A stretch of DNA of 64,000 nucleotides from contig NZ_CP061725.1 of assembly GCF_014764405.1 (NCBI RefSeq), positions 1,798,001 to 1,862,000 of the forward strand, read 5' to 3'. The position numbers and the translations under genes are program-made. The notes below the pieces were generated by a model. It saw only the letters and a program-made list of their open reading frames with translations, made no database searches and was not told the origin of the DNA. Shown here piece by piece: positions 1 to 8,499 of this stretch. Origin of the DNA: Micromonospora craniellae (lineage in GTDB: Bacteria; Actinomycetota; Actinomycetes; Mycobacteriales; Micromonosporaceae). The first letter of the stretch is position 1; each line of letters starts with the position of its first letter.

Positions 1-1173
1 TTCGCCCTCGGCTCCGCGATCAGTGGAGCCTCCGACGCCACGACCGTCCCCGGCGCAACCGGAGCCGTCCTGCTGCTGATACTCGGGCTGATCCTCGCTC
101 CACCGGTCGTCGCGAGTCTGGCCCGGCAGAACCGGCTCGATGCGTTCGCTCCCGGACTGACCCCCGCCCCGCCGTCCCGCTCGGCCCGCTTCGACGACAT
201 CAAACGGCAGGAGAGCGGCAACACCGTCGTCTACTCCGGCTACCGGCCCTTCGTCGGCGCCGGGTATCCCTGGAAGAGCTGGGGTCTCGCGCAGCGGCTG
301 GTCCGTGCCGCCAGCCCCCTACCGGAACTGGCACCGGAGGGTGAGCGGGAGTTCACCAGCGCCCCGTTCACCGCCGAGCAGTTGGTCGGCCACCTGCGCG
401 ACGAACTCACGGCTCTGACCACAGAGCCCGCAGCGGAGCGGCAGATTCCCGGGCTGACCGTCAACGACCGGATATTCCTGGCCGGCACCGAGGTCGCACA
501 GCTCGTGCCGTACACGCCCCCCGCACACGTTGCGGAGATCATCCGTAATCCGACCGGGCCGGCTCGTCACTACCTGGTATGTCAGGTGGTCTCCTGGCGG
601 GGTGAACTGGTCACCACCGTGCACGTTCACGTGGCGGTGCAGGGGAAGTCGCTCTACATCGAGTTCACCTCGACGGCGCTGCCGCCCTGCGACGACCGCT
701 ATCGAGTGGTCGACCAGGTTGGCGGCACCGGGCGGGAAGCGTACCTGCGGGCCGGCGTGTGGGGCTTGCTGGACGCCCCGACGACCATCGGTCGAGCCCC
801 GGTCAACCTACTTCGCGTCGGCCTGGATGCCCTCCTCAGCGCCGACTGGATCCGATCCGACCGGAGCATACGTGTCGGCTACGACTACGGCGCCGCGGTG
901 AGCGTCCGGGAAGCCGGTACCGCGCCAGACACTCGCAGCCACACCCAGACCCAAGAAATCGACAAATACCAGCGGATCATCGAGCGTCGACTACTGGCGG
1001 CCGTGCTCGACTTTCTCGACCGCCGGGGCGTGGACACGGTCGAGTACCGCCAACGGGCGCTCACTGTCCTCAACGCCGGTGCGGTGGTCACGAACGGCAC
1101 GTTGACGGTCCACGGAGACGTGAGCGCCACCCAGACCAACGGAGGACAGCCCGGCTCAGGAGGCGGTCGATGA
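1..1173 (+). CDS. Partial membrane protein, first visible gene of a predicted conflict-type cluster
   Basis: Open from the first base, so the N-terminus lies outside the window. The visible part begins near a hydrophobic helix (about residues 20-40, ending PPVVASLARQ) and continues as a soluble region of about 330 residues, with YSGYRPFVGAG near residue 80 and DKYQRIIERRL near residue 321. The last 25 residues become a Gly/Thr/Val-rich stretch (VVTNGTLTVHGDVSA) that is echoed at the N-terminus of the next protein. Its stop overlaps the next start (ATGA at 1170-1173), so translational coupling is likely. I recognise only a family of actinomycete membrane proteins of unknown function; no catalytic motif is visible. 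Confidence 0.75.
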   Translation, partial: FALGSAISGASDATTVPGATGAVLLLILGLILAPPVVASLARQNRLDAFAPGLTPAPPSRSARFDDIKRQESGNTVVYSGYRPFVGAGYPWKSWGLAQRLVRAASPLPELAPEGEREFTSAPFTAEQLVGHLRDELTALTTEPAAERQIPGLTVNDRIFLAGTEVAQLVPYTPPAHVAEIIRNPTGPARHYLVCQVVSWRGELVTTVHVHVAVQGKSLYIEFTSTALPPCDDRYRVVDQVGGTGREAYLRAGVWGLLDAPTTIGRAPVNLLRVGLDALLSADWIRSDRSIRVGYDYGAAVSVREAGTAPDTRSHTQTQEIDKYQRIIERRLLAAVLDFLDRRGVDTVEYRQRALTVLNAGAVVTNGTLTVHGDVSATQTNGGQPGSGGGR

Positions 1174-2084
1174 ACCTGTCCTCGGTCTCGAACAGCGGCA
1201 TTGTGGCCAGCGGCGGCACCATCTCGGTGGGCGGAAACGTCAGCGCGGAGCAGCACCTCCACCACGGCACCGCGCCGGGCTCGACCGGCTCCGCCGATTC
1301 CGTCCGTCGCCGCGCCGACGTGGCGGTCCTCACCGTGCTGCGGGAAGAGATGGCCGCCGTGGCCGAGGTACTCAGCCGCGCGCCGGACCATTGGGTGGAT
1401 CGGGCGTACGGGGGCGCTGCCGTGCACCGGGCCACCGTCTCCACACCAGAGGGACCACTACGCGTGGTGGCCACCCAGGCCCTCGAACCCGGTACGCACT
1501 CTGCCCTGATCGCCTTCCGGGACCTGTGTCAACGTTTTGCTCCGCAACTCGTCCTGCTGGTCGGGATCGCCGGGGCGGTGCGGGCCGACGTGGAGATCGG
1601 CGACGTGGTCCTTGCCGACGAGGTGATCTGGTACGACAGCCGACGGGAGACCGAGGACGGCCCCAAACGGCGAGGTCGGATCCAGGCGACCGCACCTGTG
1701 CTCCGGCGCCGGGTCAACGACTTCCTGGTCCGTCACGGCACGCTCTTCCAGCTCGAACCGGGGCGGAGCCATCGGATCCACCGTGGACCCGTCGGCTCGG
1801 GCAACGCGGTGGTGACCGACGCAGGTTCGGACATCCGTGGATGGCTGGTCGAGGTCCACGAAAAGGTCCTCGCGGTGGAGACCGAGGCAGGCGGGCTGGC
1901 CCAGGGCTTCTACGAGGCAGTGGACGGAGCCCGCCCGCTGCGCGGATGGATGACCATACGGGGCATCTCCGACCATGCCGACCGGCAGAAGGGCCATCGT
2001 GACCACGAGCTTGCCTCCCGGCATGCGGCGGCGGTCCTGGAACGGCTCCTGCCCTTCCTGAGACTGGCACCGGAAGAGTCATGA
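1170..2084 (+). CDS. Nucleoside-phosphorylase-fold protein (PNP/UDP/MTAN superfamily)
   Basis: 304 aa. Residues 6-28 are a Gly/Ser-rich leader (SGIVASGGTISVGGNVSA) like the tail of the preceding protein. From residue 51 the phosphorylase fold is clear: VAVLTVLREEM as strand 1, LVLLVGIAGAV with GDVVLADEVI (about 128-153), VETEAGGLA (about 236) as the substrate-contacting Glu segment, and RGISDHAD (about 264) with the conserved Asp. Such enzymes cleave the N-glycosidic bond of nucleosides, and in bacterial conflict systems this fold also occurs as a predicted nucleotide-targeting effector. Coupled on both sides by ATGA overlaps (1170-1173 and 2081-2084). Fold assignment is firm; the substrate and a defence role are inference. 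Confidence 0.85.
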   Translation: MNLSSVSNSGIVASGGTISVGGNVSAEQHLHHGTAPGSTGSADSVRRRADVAVLTVLREEMAAVAEVLSRAPDHWVDRAYGGAAVHRATVSTPEGPLRVVATQALEPGTHSALIAFRDLCQRFAPQLVLLVGIAGAVRADVEIGDVVLADEVIWYDSRRETEDGPKRRGRIQATAPVLRRRVNDFLVRHGTLFQLEPGRSHRIHRGPVGSGNAVVTDAGSDIRGWLVEVHEKVLAVETEAGGLAQGFYEAVDGARPLRGWMTIRGISDHADRQKGHRDHELASRHAAAVLERLLPFLRLAPEES

Positions 2085-2911
2085 ATCACGCCGACGACCA
2101 ACGCACGGCCTCCGTCGGTCCCCGTCGAGCGGCGTTGCCCCGTCGCCTGACCGCTCGGGAGTTGGAGACGTTCCTCGTCTCCGGTACGGCGTTGGTCGTC
2201 GGCCTGCTCGGCCTGCTCGATGTCACCGGACCGAAGGTGGTGGCCGCGGCCACCCTGGCCGTTCTCGGTGTGATCACCTTCGAACTGCTGACCGGTCATC
2301 GACGGCTGCGGCGCATCGAATCCGGACTACGGTCGGTGGCTGGCGGCCTCAGCGGCGACAGCGTGAGTTCGATGGACCGGGTGCTCACCGTCGCGGTTCC
2401 CGGCGGCGTGACGCCAATGGTCAACGCGCGGGATATCCGGCTGGTCGGCGTCAGTCTGAGTCGGACCGTTCGCAACCATCTCGACGAGCTGCGACAACAG
2501 TTGCTCGCCGGCGCCACCGTCCGAGTGGCTTTGATAGATCCGGCCAGTTCGGCGCCGGAGGAGGCGGCCCGGCGCAACGGCCTCGGTGCGGCGGCCGGGG
2601 GAAACATCTTCGCGCACCGCATTCAGCCCACCATCGACCTACTTGACTATCTTGCCACCGAGACGGGCGGCGCCGGCCGGTTGGAGGTCCGGCTGCTGCG
2701 GTTCGTGCCCGCCTTCGGCATGGTGCTGGTCGATCCGACCGAGCCGACCGGACGTATCTCGCTCGACATCTACTCTCACCGCCCGGACGGACGAGAGGCG
2801 ACAGTTACCCTCCGTGCAGAACGTGACCCGATCTGGTATCACCACTTCCTACAGGAGTTCGACCGGGTGTGGGCTGGTGGTCGGGTCCAAGACGGGCGGC
2901 CGCTCCTGTGA
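2081..2911 (+). CDS. 2TM protein with a degenerate phospholipase-D-like (DUF5919-like) domain
   Basis: 276 aa. Two hydrophobic helices (about residues 30-48 and 52-72) follow a short basic N-terminus. A linker (RRLRRIESGLRSV) leads to a C-terminal domain with GATVRVALIDPASSAPEEA, RLEVRLLRFVPAFGMVLVD and a terminal WYHHFLQEFDRVWAGG. This pattern resembles the PLD-like domain found at the C-terminus of some actinomycete XRE regulators (DUF5919). No HxKxxxxD motif is visible, so phospholipase activity is unlikely and a sensing or scaffold role is more plausible. The start overlaps the phosphorylase gene stop. Family assignment is by remembered similarity. Confidence 0.75.
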   Translation: MNHADDQRTASVGPRRAALPRRLTARELETFLVSGTALVVGLLGLLDVTGPKVVAAATLAVLGVITFELLTGHRRLRRIESGLRSVAGGLSGDSVSSMDRVLTVAVPGGVTPMVNARDIRLVGVSLSRTVRNHLDELRQQLLAGATVRVALIDPASSAPEEAARRNGLGAAAGGNIFAHRIQPTIDLLDYLATETGGAGRLEVRLLRFVPAFGMVLVDPTEPTGRISLDIYSHRPDGREATVTLRAERDPIWYHHFLQEFDRVWAGGRVQDGRPLL

Positions 2912-2958
2912 TCAGGATGCCTGCGCAGGCCACGGCAGGCAGAGCTACGCTTCCGGAT

Positions 2959-3663
2959 GTGCCGGACCAGCCTACCGTTTTCCGTATCGCCATCGACCTG
3001 ACGATCCTCACGATCCGTGACGGCCAGCTAGCGGTCCTGCTGATCGAGCGCGGCAAACCGCCGTTCGAGGGACAGTTGGCCCTCCCTGGCGGCTTCGTCC
3101 GCTCTGGTGAGGACCTGCACGACACCGCAGTGCGGGAGTTGTCCGAGGAGACCGGACTTGAGGGACGTAGCCTGCATCTGGAGCAGGTCCGGACGTACGC
3201 CACGCCTGGACGGGACCCGCGAGGCCCGATCGCCTCGGTGGCGTACCTGGCGATCGCACCCGACCTGCCGACCCCGGTGGCCGGTACCGACGCGGCCCGG
3301 GCCCACTGGGAACCGTTGGACCTTGAGCGGCTGGGCTGCGGATGGCTCGCCTTCGACCACGACGTCATCCTCCGACACGCGCTAGAACGGGCTCGTGCCA
3401 AGCTGGAGTACTCGCCACTCGCGGCTGCCTTCTGCGGCGAGACCTTCACGATCGGCGAGTTGCGTGCCGTCTACGAGGCCGTCTGGCAGGTACGCCTCGA
3501 CCCACGAAACTTTCACCGCAAGGTGACCGGGGTGGCCGGCTTCGTGGTGCCCACCGGGGAGCGTCGCTATCCCCCCACCGGTCGCCCCGCCGGCCTCTAC
3601 CGGCGGGGGAACGCGACCCTGCTGTACCCGGCGATGCTGCGTCCGGGCGGCAGCCGGCGCTAG
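2959..3663 (+). CDS. NrtR-type Nudix hydrolase / winged-helix regulator
   Basis: 234 aa from the GTG that puts the Nudix fold at the N-terminus (TVFRIAIDLTILTI); in-frame upstream starts at 2869 and 2917 would overlap or abut the previous gene. Residues 44-66 carry an intact Nudix box (G-FVRSG-E-DLHDTAV-RELSEETGL). After about residue 150 comes a winged helix of the NrtR type (TIGELRAVYEAVW, FHRKVTG, YPPTGRPAGLYR). NrtR proteins usually bind ADP-ribose derivatives and repress NAD-metabolism genes; most have lost hydrolase activity, whereas this one keeps the whole box. Its place after a nucleoside-phosphorylase gene suggests nucleotide or NAD sensing for the cluster, which is inference. Confidence 0.85.
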   Translation: MPDQPTVFRIAIDLTILTIRDGQLAVLLIERGKPPFEGQLALPGGFVRSGEDLHDTAVRELSEETGLEGRSLHLEQVRTYATPGRDPRGPIASVAYLAIAPDLPTPVAGTDAARAHWEPLDLERLGCGWLAFDHDVILRHALERARAKLEYSPLAAAFCGETFTIGELRAVYEAVWQVRLDPRNFHRKVTGVAGFVVPTGERRYPPTGRPAGLYRRGNATLLYPAMLRPGGSRR

Positions 3664-3695
3664 CGATGCGCCACCACGGGGGTTGGCGGGACAGG

Positions 3696-6236
3696 TCAGG
3701 AGGCGCCGTCGGCGCGCAGCGGCAGGACGTTGGTGGGGCTCTGGCGGGACAGCGAGCCGAGCACCGCACCGATCTTGTCGGCGGGCATCGGCTTGAAGAA
3801 GTGGTAGCCCTGGGCCGCGGTGCAGCCCAACTCGGCCAGAGCCGAGCGCTGGGCGGCGGTCTCCACGCCCTCGGCCACCACCCGCAGCCCCAGTTCGTGG
3901 GCCAGTCCGACGGTGCTGCGGACGATCGCCGCCGCCTCCGGCGAATCCGCCATCCGGAGCACGAACGACCGGTCCACCTTCAACTCGTCGACCGGGATCC
4001 GGGCGAGGAAGGCCAGCGACGAGAAGCCGGTGCCGAAGTCGTCGACCGCCAACTGCACACCCATCGACCGGAGCGCGCTGAGCACCTGGTCGATGATCTC
4101 CAGCTCGCTCATCACCACCGTCTCGGTGATCTCCAGGACCAGCCGGTCGGCCGGCACCTGGTGCCGGCGCAGGGCGTCGGCGATCTCCGTCGGCAGGCGG
4201 TGGTCCAGCAGACTGCGGGCGGAGAGGTTGACCGAGATCGGGATGTCCAGGCCCTCGCGGGCCCAGCCGGCCGCCACCCCGAGCGCCTTGTCCAGCACGT
4301 ACCGGGTGAAGGTGCCCAACTGCTCGCTGTTCTCCACCGGCCGGATGAAGTCGGCCGGACCGAGCAAGCCCCGACGCGGGTGCCGCCAGCGGATCAGCGC
4401 CTCCACCCCGGTCGGCGCACCGGTGGCCAGGTCCACGGCCGGCTGCAACACCAGCACGAGCTGGTCGTCGGCCAGCAGCGCCTCGCGTAGCTCGGCGAGC
4501 AGGGCGAGTTGGTCGGTGCTGGCCGCATCCCGGGAGCTGTCGTATGCCGCCACGTTGCCGCCACCGGACTTGGCCTGGTACATCGCGATGTCGGCCCGGC
4601 GCAGCAGCTCGGTCAGGTCGGCGGTGCCGGCCGACGCCACCACCACGCCCACGGACACCTCGACGGACATGCGTACCCCGGCCACCTCGGTCGGCGCGGC
4701 CAGCCGCTCGGTGATCTCCCGGGCCTGCCGCAGCGCGTACGCCATCGGGGCGGTGCGGTCGCCGAGTACCGGGACCGAGGTCAGCAGCAGCGCGAACTCG
4801 TCGCCGCCGAGCCGGGCGAGCAGGTCGCCGCCGCGGGTCAGGGTGCCCAGCCGGTTGGCGGTCAACCGCAGCAGCTGGTCGCCGGCGGCGTGCCCGAGCG
4901 TGTCGTTGACCTCCTTGAACTGGTCGATGTCGAGCAGCAGCAGGGCCACCGGGTGGTCGTGCGTGAGTTTCCGCAGCGCCTGGTCGCCCTGGCCCAGCAT
5001 GGCCGTCCGGTTGACCAGCCCGGTCAGCGGATCGTGCACCGCTTCGTACGACGAGCGCGCGGTGACCACCCGCAGCTCACGATGGGTCGCCGCGTCGTGC
5101 AGGGCGGCCGACAGCGCCTCGGCGAAGGCGGCCAGCGCGTACCGTTCCCGCTCGGTGGCGGGGGCCGTCCGGGGCAGCCGTACGCGCAGCCGGCCGACCC
5201 GGGTCTCGCCCACCGAAAGGTCGCGGAGCAGTTCGTCCGGGTCGGGTTCGGTGTCGCCGGGTGGCGCGATCTCCCGGTCGACCACCTGACCGCTGGGGTC
5301 GCCCCGGTAACGGCGCCAACGACCGTCGCCCCGGACCACCTCCACGTCCACGATCTCCGCCTCGAACACGGTGAGCGCGCCGGTCACCCCGGCGATCGCC
5401 ACGCCGCGCTCGTCGAGCTGGTTGAGCGCCGCCGTCGCCTCCGCGAACGACCGCCAGGTGCGCCGTTCACGCTCGTCGCGCAACCGTTGCCGGTAGGTCT
5501 GGTGGAGCAGCCACAGCGGCACGGGCAGCAACACCAGCCACCGGGGGTCGAACTCGATCAGGGCCACCACGATCAGGCCAGCGACCACGTTGCCGACGAA
5601 CATCAGCAGCTTGCCCCGCAACGCGGCCAGCAGTGGGCGCCCGATCGGCATGCCGTGCCGCAGCGCCAGCATCACCCCGCCCAGCCAGGCACCGGCCAGC
5701 AGGTAGGTGAGGGCACCGGCGGCGAGGGCGAGGGCGAGGGCCGGAGTCGGGGCGGCCAGCATCGGCGCGCCCAGCGCGGTGGTGACCGACACCGCCAGCG
5801 CGACGGCGGCGGTCTGCGATCCGGCGATGCGGACGACGTCCCAGCTGGATCTGCCGTCGTCCACCACGGACAGGATCGTCCAGGCCAGGATCATGCCGAT
5901 CAGGGCCGCGCCCGGCAGCCATCCGGGCGGCACCAGATAGAGGCAGACGATCAGCGCGGCCTCGGCCCAGGTGATGGAGACCACCCCGGCGGCGGCCCGG
6001 AACCGCAGGCGGGCCAACTGCGACAGAGCGAAGAGTGCGACCGCGATGCCGAAGCGGGTCAGCCCGTCGAACGGCCCGAACGGGTCGTCGGCCGGCAGGC
6101 GTACCGGCACGCTCAGCCCCACCACGGCGGCCACCACGGCGGTGAGTCCGACGGCGACCGTCAGCAGGTGCACCCCGACCGGGGTGCGACGGCCCTCGGG
6201 CCGGTCGAGCGGTTGACCGGCCCTGCCGGAGGTCAC
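3696..6236 (-). CDS. Membrane-anchored GGDEF-EAL cyclic-di-GMP protein
   Basis: 846 aa if started at the GTG at 6236, which has GGGAG six bases upstream. An ATG at 6389 is also in frame but lies inside the hairpin 6360-6395 and is unlikely. The N-terminus has about eight hydrophobic helices (first ~300 residues). A GGDEF domain follows (VHDPLTGLVNR, then LARLGGDEFALLL near 475), with the active-site motif intact. The C-terminal EAL domain has EALIRWRHP, NLSARSL, EITET, DDFGTGFSSL, LKVDRSF, EGVET and QGYHFFKP, so all usual metal and catalytic residues are present. It may both make and degrade c-di-GMP. Convergent with the Nudix gene. Confidence 0.92.
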   Translation of the reverse strand: MTSGRAGQPLDRPEGRRTPVGVHLLTVAVGLTAVVAAVVGLSVPVRLPADDPFGPFDGLTRFGIAVALFALSQLARLRFRAAAGVVSITWAEAALIVCLYLVPPGWLPGAALIGMILAWTILSVVDDGRSSWDVVRIAGSQTAAVALAVSVTTALGAPMLAAPTPALALALAAGALTYLLAGAWLGGVMLALRHGMPIGRPLLAALRGKLLMFVGNVVAGLIVVALIEFDPRWLVLLPVPLWLLHQTYRQRLRDERERRTWRSFAEATAALNQLDERGVAIAGVTGALTVFEAEIVDVEVVRGDGRWRRYRGDPSGQVVDREIAPPGDTEPDPDELLRDLSVGETRVGRLRVRLPRTAPATERERYALAAFAEALSAALHDAATHRELRVVTARSSYEAVHDPLTGLVNRTAMLGQGDQALRKLTHDHPVALLLLDIDQFKEVNDTLGHAAGDQLLRLTANRLGTLTRGGDLLARLGGDEFALLLTSVPVLGDRTAPMAYALRQAREITERLAAPTEVAGVRMSVEVSVGVVVASAGTADLTELLRRADIAMYQAKSGGGNVAAYDSSRDAASTDQLALLAELREALLADDQLVLVLQPAVDLATGAPTGVEALIRWRHPRRGLLGPADFIRPVENSEQLGTFTRYVLDKALGVAAGWAREGLDIPISVNLSARSLLDHRLPTEIADALRRHQVPADRLVLEITETVVMSELEIIDQVLSALRSMGVQLAVDDFGTGFSSLAFLARIPVDELKVDRSFVLRMADSPEAAAIVRSTVGLAHELGLRVVAEGVETAAQRSALAELGCTAAQGYHFFKPMPADKIGAVLGSLSRQSPTNVLPLRADGAS

Positions 6237-6359
6237 CGACCCACTCCCGACGGGCGGGAACAGGGCGCGCGAAGGGCGGAAACGACTGCGATGGTCATCG
6301 GCGCCCCCTCCCGCGCACGGCATGAGGACTTCCGGTCCTCCCGGCGGAAGGCTAAGCCA

Positions 6360-6395
6360 AACCGGATGGTCGCAACAGGGGGCGACCATCCGGTT
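6360..6395 (-). terminator. Hairpin downstream of the small membrane protein gene
   Basis: Perfect 14-bp inverted repeat (AACCGGATGGTCGC and its complement) with an 8-base loop, starting 20 bp past the stop of the gene at 6416-6709. It probably ends that minus-strand transcript, which separates it from the GGDEF-EAL gene. Confidence 0.65.
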
Positions 6396-6415
6396 CAGCG
6401 TGAATCATGCCCCGA

Positions 6416-6709
6416 TCAGGCGTCGCGACGCTGCTGACGCCGGTTGGGAGCGTCACCGGATGAATCCAGCATCACGTTCTCATCTGTCGGATCACTGACC
6501 GTTTGCTGCGCGGTGCCCGACTCGACTACGGGCTCCTGACCGGGGAACCGGTCGGGCAGCCGGCGCAGCCGGGCGTTCATGTTGCGGATCAGCAGCACGG
6601 TCGCGGTGCCCAGGACGAGGATGAGGAACAGGCCCATCGGACCGGCCAGGCCCCCCGTGCGGGTGTCCCCGAAATTGTTCTGGGCGAGCACCTGTGCGAC
6701 GGTCAACAT
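6416..6709 (-). CDS. Small single-pass membrane protein
   Basis: 97 aa with one transmembrane helix (GLFLILVLGTATVLLI, about residues 26-42) followed by basic NMNARLRRLP and an acidic/Gln-rich hydrophilic tail ending RRQQRRDA. GGAGGAATCCC sits just upstream of the ATG. It lies directly after mca; a similarly small membrane protein neighbours mca in mycobacteria (Rv1083 position), so it is probably a conserved companion. Function unknown. Confidence 0.8.
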   Translation of the reverse strand: MLTVAQVLAQNNFGDTRTGGLAGPMGLFLILVLGTATVLLIRNMNARLRRLPDRFPGQEPVVESGTAQQTVSDPTDENVMLDSSGDAPNRRQQRRDA

Positions 6710-6757
6710 GGGATTCCTCCGGAGTGCGATGTCCGACCAGGGTAGCCCGCCGCCGGA

Positions 6758-7639
6758 TCAGCGGGCATGCGCCGTCTCCCGGATGCCGGCGAACAGGTCC
6801 GACTCGGGCAGCGGCGAGTCGACCAGCGAGCGTACGAGCTGGAAGTCCTCCGTCGACCAGGCGCGCTGTTGCAGCTCCATCGGCACCTGGAACCAGAAGC
6901 CGTCCGGGTCGACCTGGGTGGCGTGGGCGCGCAACGCGTCGTCCCGGACCGGGAAGTACTCGGCGCACTCGACCCGGGTGGTGATCCGGGGGCCCTTGTC
7001 CGGCCGGTCGTCCCAGCGGGTGAGCCACTCCGCGTACGGTGACTCGGCACCGCCGGCCAGGATCGCCTCGTGCAGGGCGAGGATCTTGCCCTTGGAGAAG
7101 CCGATGTCGTAGTAGAGCTTGAGCGGCTGCCACGGCTCGCCCAGCTCGGGGTAGCGCTCCGGGTCACCGGCCGCCTCGAAGGCCGCCACGCTGACCTTGT
7201 GGCACATGATGTGGTCCGGGTGCGGGTAGCCGCCCTCCTCGTCGTACGTGGTGACCACGTGCGGACGGAACTGCCGCATGAGGCGTACCAGCGGACCGGC
7301 GGCCACCCCGACGTCCTGGAGCGCGAAACAGCCCTCGGGCAGCGGCGGCAGCGGGTCGCCCTCGGGCAGTCCCGAGTCGACGAAGCCCAGCCAGGCCTGC
7401 TCGATGCCGAGGATGGCGCGGGCCGCGTCCATCTCCGCCCGCCGGATGTCGGCGATGTTGGCCCACACCTCGGGCCGGTCCAGCTTGGGGTTGAGCACGC
7501 TGCCCCGCTCGCCGCCGGTGCACGTGACCACCAGCACGTCCACCCCCTCGGCGACGTACTTGGCCGTGGTCGCGGCACCCTTGCTCGACTCGTCGTCGGG
7601 ATGCGCGTGCACGGCCATGAGCCGGAGTTGTTCTGCCAC
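6758..7639 (-). CDS. mca: Mycothiol S-conjugate amidase
   Basis: 293 aa from a GTG with GAGGAG upstream. It belongs to the LmbE/PIG-L zinc deacetylase fold: MAVHAHPDDESS near the N-terminus supplies zinc ligands and the catalytic Asp, and GYPHPDHIMCH supplies the third ligand. Mca hydrolyses mycothiol S-conjugates to a mercapturic acid and GlcN-Ins, detoxifying electrophiles in the cytoplasm. Length and the DUF4307/greA neighbourhood favour Mca over the paralogue MshB. The DUF4307 gene is divergent across about 200 bp. Confidence 0.93.
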   Translation of the reverse strand: MAEQLRLMAVHAHPDDESSKGAATTAKYVAEGVDVLVVTCTGGERGSVLNPKLDRPEVWANIADIRRAEMDAARAILGIEQAWLGFVDSGLPEGDPLPPLPEGCFALQDVGVAAGPLVRLMRQFRPHVVTTYDEEGGYPHPDHIMCHKVSVAAFEAAGDPERYPELGEPWQPLKLYYDIGFSKGKILALHEAILAGGAESPYAEWLTRWDDRPDKGPRITTRVECAEYFPVRDDALRAHATQVDPDGFWFQVPMELQQRAWSTEDFQLVRSLVDSPLPESDLFAGIRETAHAR

Positions 7640-7841
7640 GGTCGGCGCTCCTCGTCTATGCCCACCGGCGGCCCGCGGGTCACACCGTTGACCTGCCGGA
7701 ATCCTCCCCCGTCGCGGTCCCGGCCCGTGCCGGCCTGTCATATTTGACACCAGGAAACAGCAATGCCCGGTCGGACAGGAACGACGGCCCTCTGTCATTC
7801 TTGCCGATGGGCCCGACGACAACGCCAGGAGATACCCGCCG

Positions 7842-8276
7842 GTGACCGAGACGCACGCCACATTTGCATCGACCACCCCGGTTTTCCCGCCCGGCCGGTA
7901 CGGCCGCCGCCGTACGCCGGGACGCCGCCGGCAGCTACTGACCACGCTGCTGGTGGTCACGGTGCTGGTGGCGCTCACCGCTGTCTCGTTCCGGCTCTAC
8001 CGGCAGTACGGCGACCCGGCCTACGACGCCCAGGTGATCACCTACGGCGAGATAACCGACCAGCAGGTGGTGGTCAACTTCCGGGTGAATCTGCCGGAGG
8101 GCGGCGCGGCGGTCTGCGTGCTGCGCGCCCGCGACCACGCCGGGGCCGAGGTGGCCCGCGAGGAGGTCCCGGTGGCCGCCGCCGACGGGCAGCGCAGCGT
8201 CACCGTGCGGCACCCGCTCGCCACCAGCGCCCGCCCTTTCATCGGCGAGGTCGTCCGCTGCCGGCCGGCGGCCTGA
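7842..8276 (+). CDS. DUF4307 family membrane protein
   Basis: 144 aa from a GTG with AGGAG upstream. A basic N-terminus (RRRTPGRRRQ) precedes one transmembrane helix (LLTTLLVVTVLVALTAVSF, about 35-53), then an extracytoplasmic domain of about 90 residues with VVVNFRV and AVCVLRARDHAGAEV. DUF4307 proteins commonly lie beside mca and greA in actinobacteria, as here. No function is established for the family; the topology suggests a small surface-exposed domain. Confidence 0.85.
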   Translation: MTETHATFASTTPVFPPGRYGRRRTPGRRRQLLTTLLVVTVLVALTAVSFRLYRQYGDPAYDAQVITYGEITDQQVVVNFRVNLPEGGAAVCVLRARDHAGAEVAREEVPVAAADGQRSVTVRHPLATSARPFIGEVVRCRPAA

Positions 8277-8499
8277 CCCACCGGTGAGGCAGGCCGAACC
8301 CACCCAGGAAAACGGCCCGAACCCACCGGGACGACGGTCCGAACCCACCCGGCCTGCGGCGGCGGGCCCATCGTCGGATCACCGGGCGGCCCGGGGTCGC
8401 CCGGTGCACGGACGTGATCACCGACACTCCTTGTCGTACGGCACTGGTAACTTGGAGGTTCACCTGTCAGCCAGCCCGCACAACCGAGGAGGACCGCCT

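Noticed and set aside
6387..6389. ATG giving a 51-residue N-terminal extension on the GGDEF-EAL protein
   Set aside because: It lies inside a perfect hairpin that ends the upstream gene, and the extension lacks protein-like composition; the GTG at 6236 has a ribosome site.
3680..6440. Long plus-strand frames opposite the GGDEF-EAL gene
   Set aside because: High-GC antisense shadows with Gln/His/Gly-rich, non-protein-like composition; the minus strand carries clear domains.
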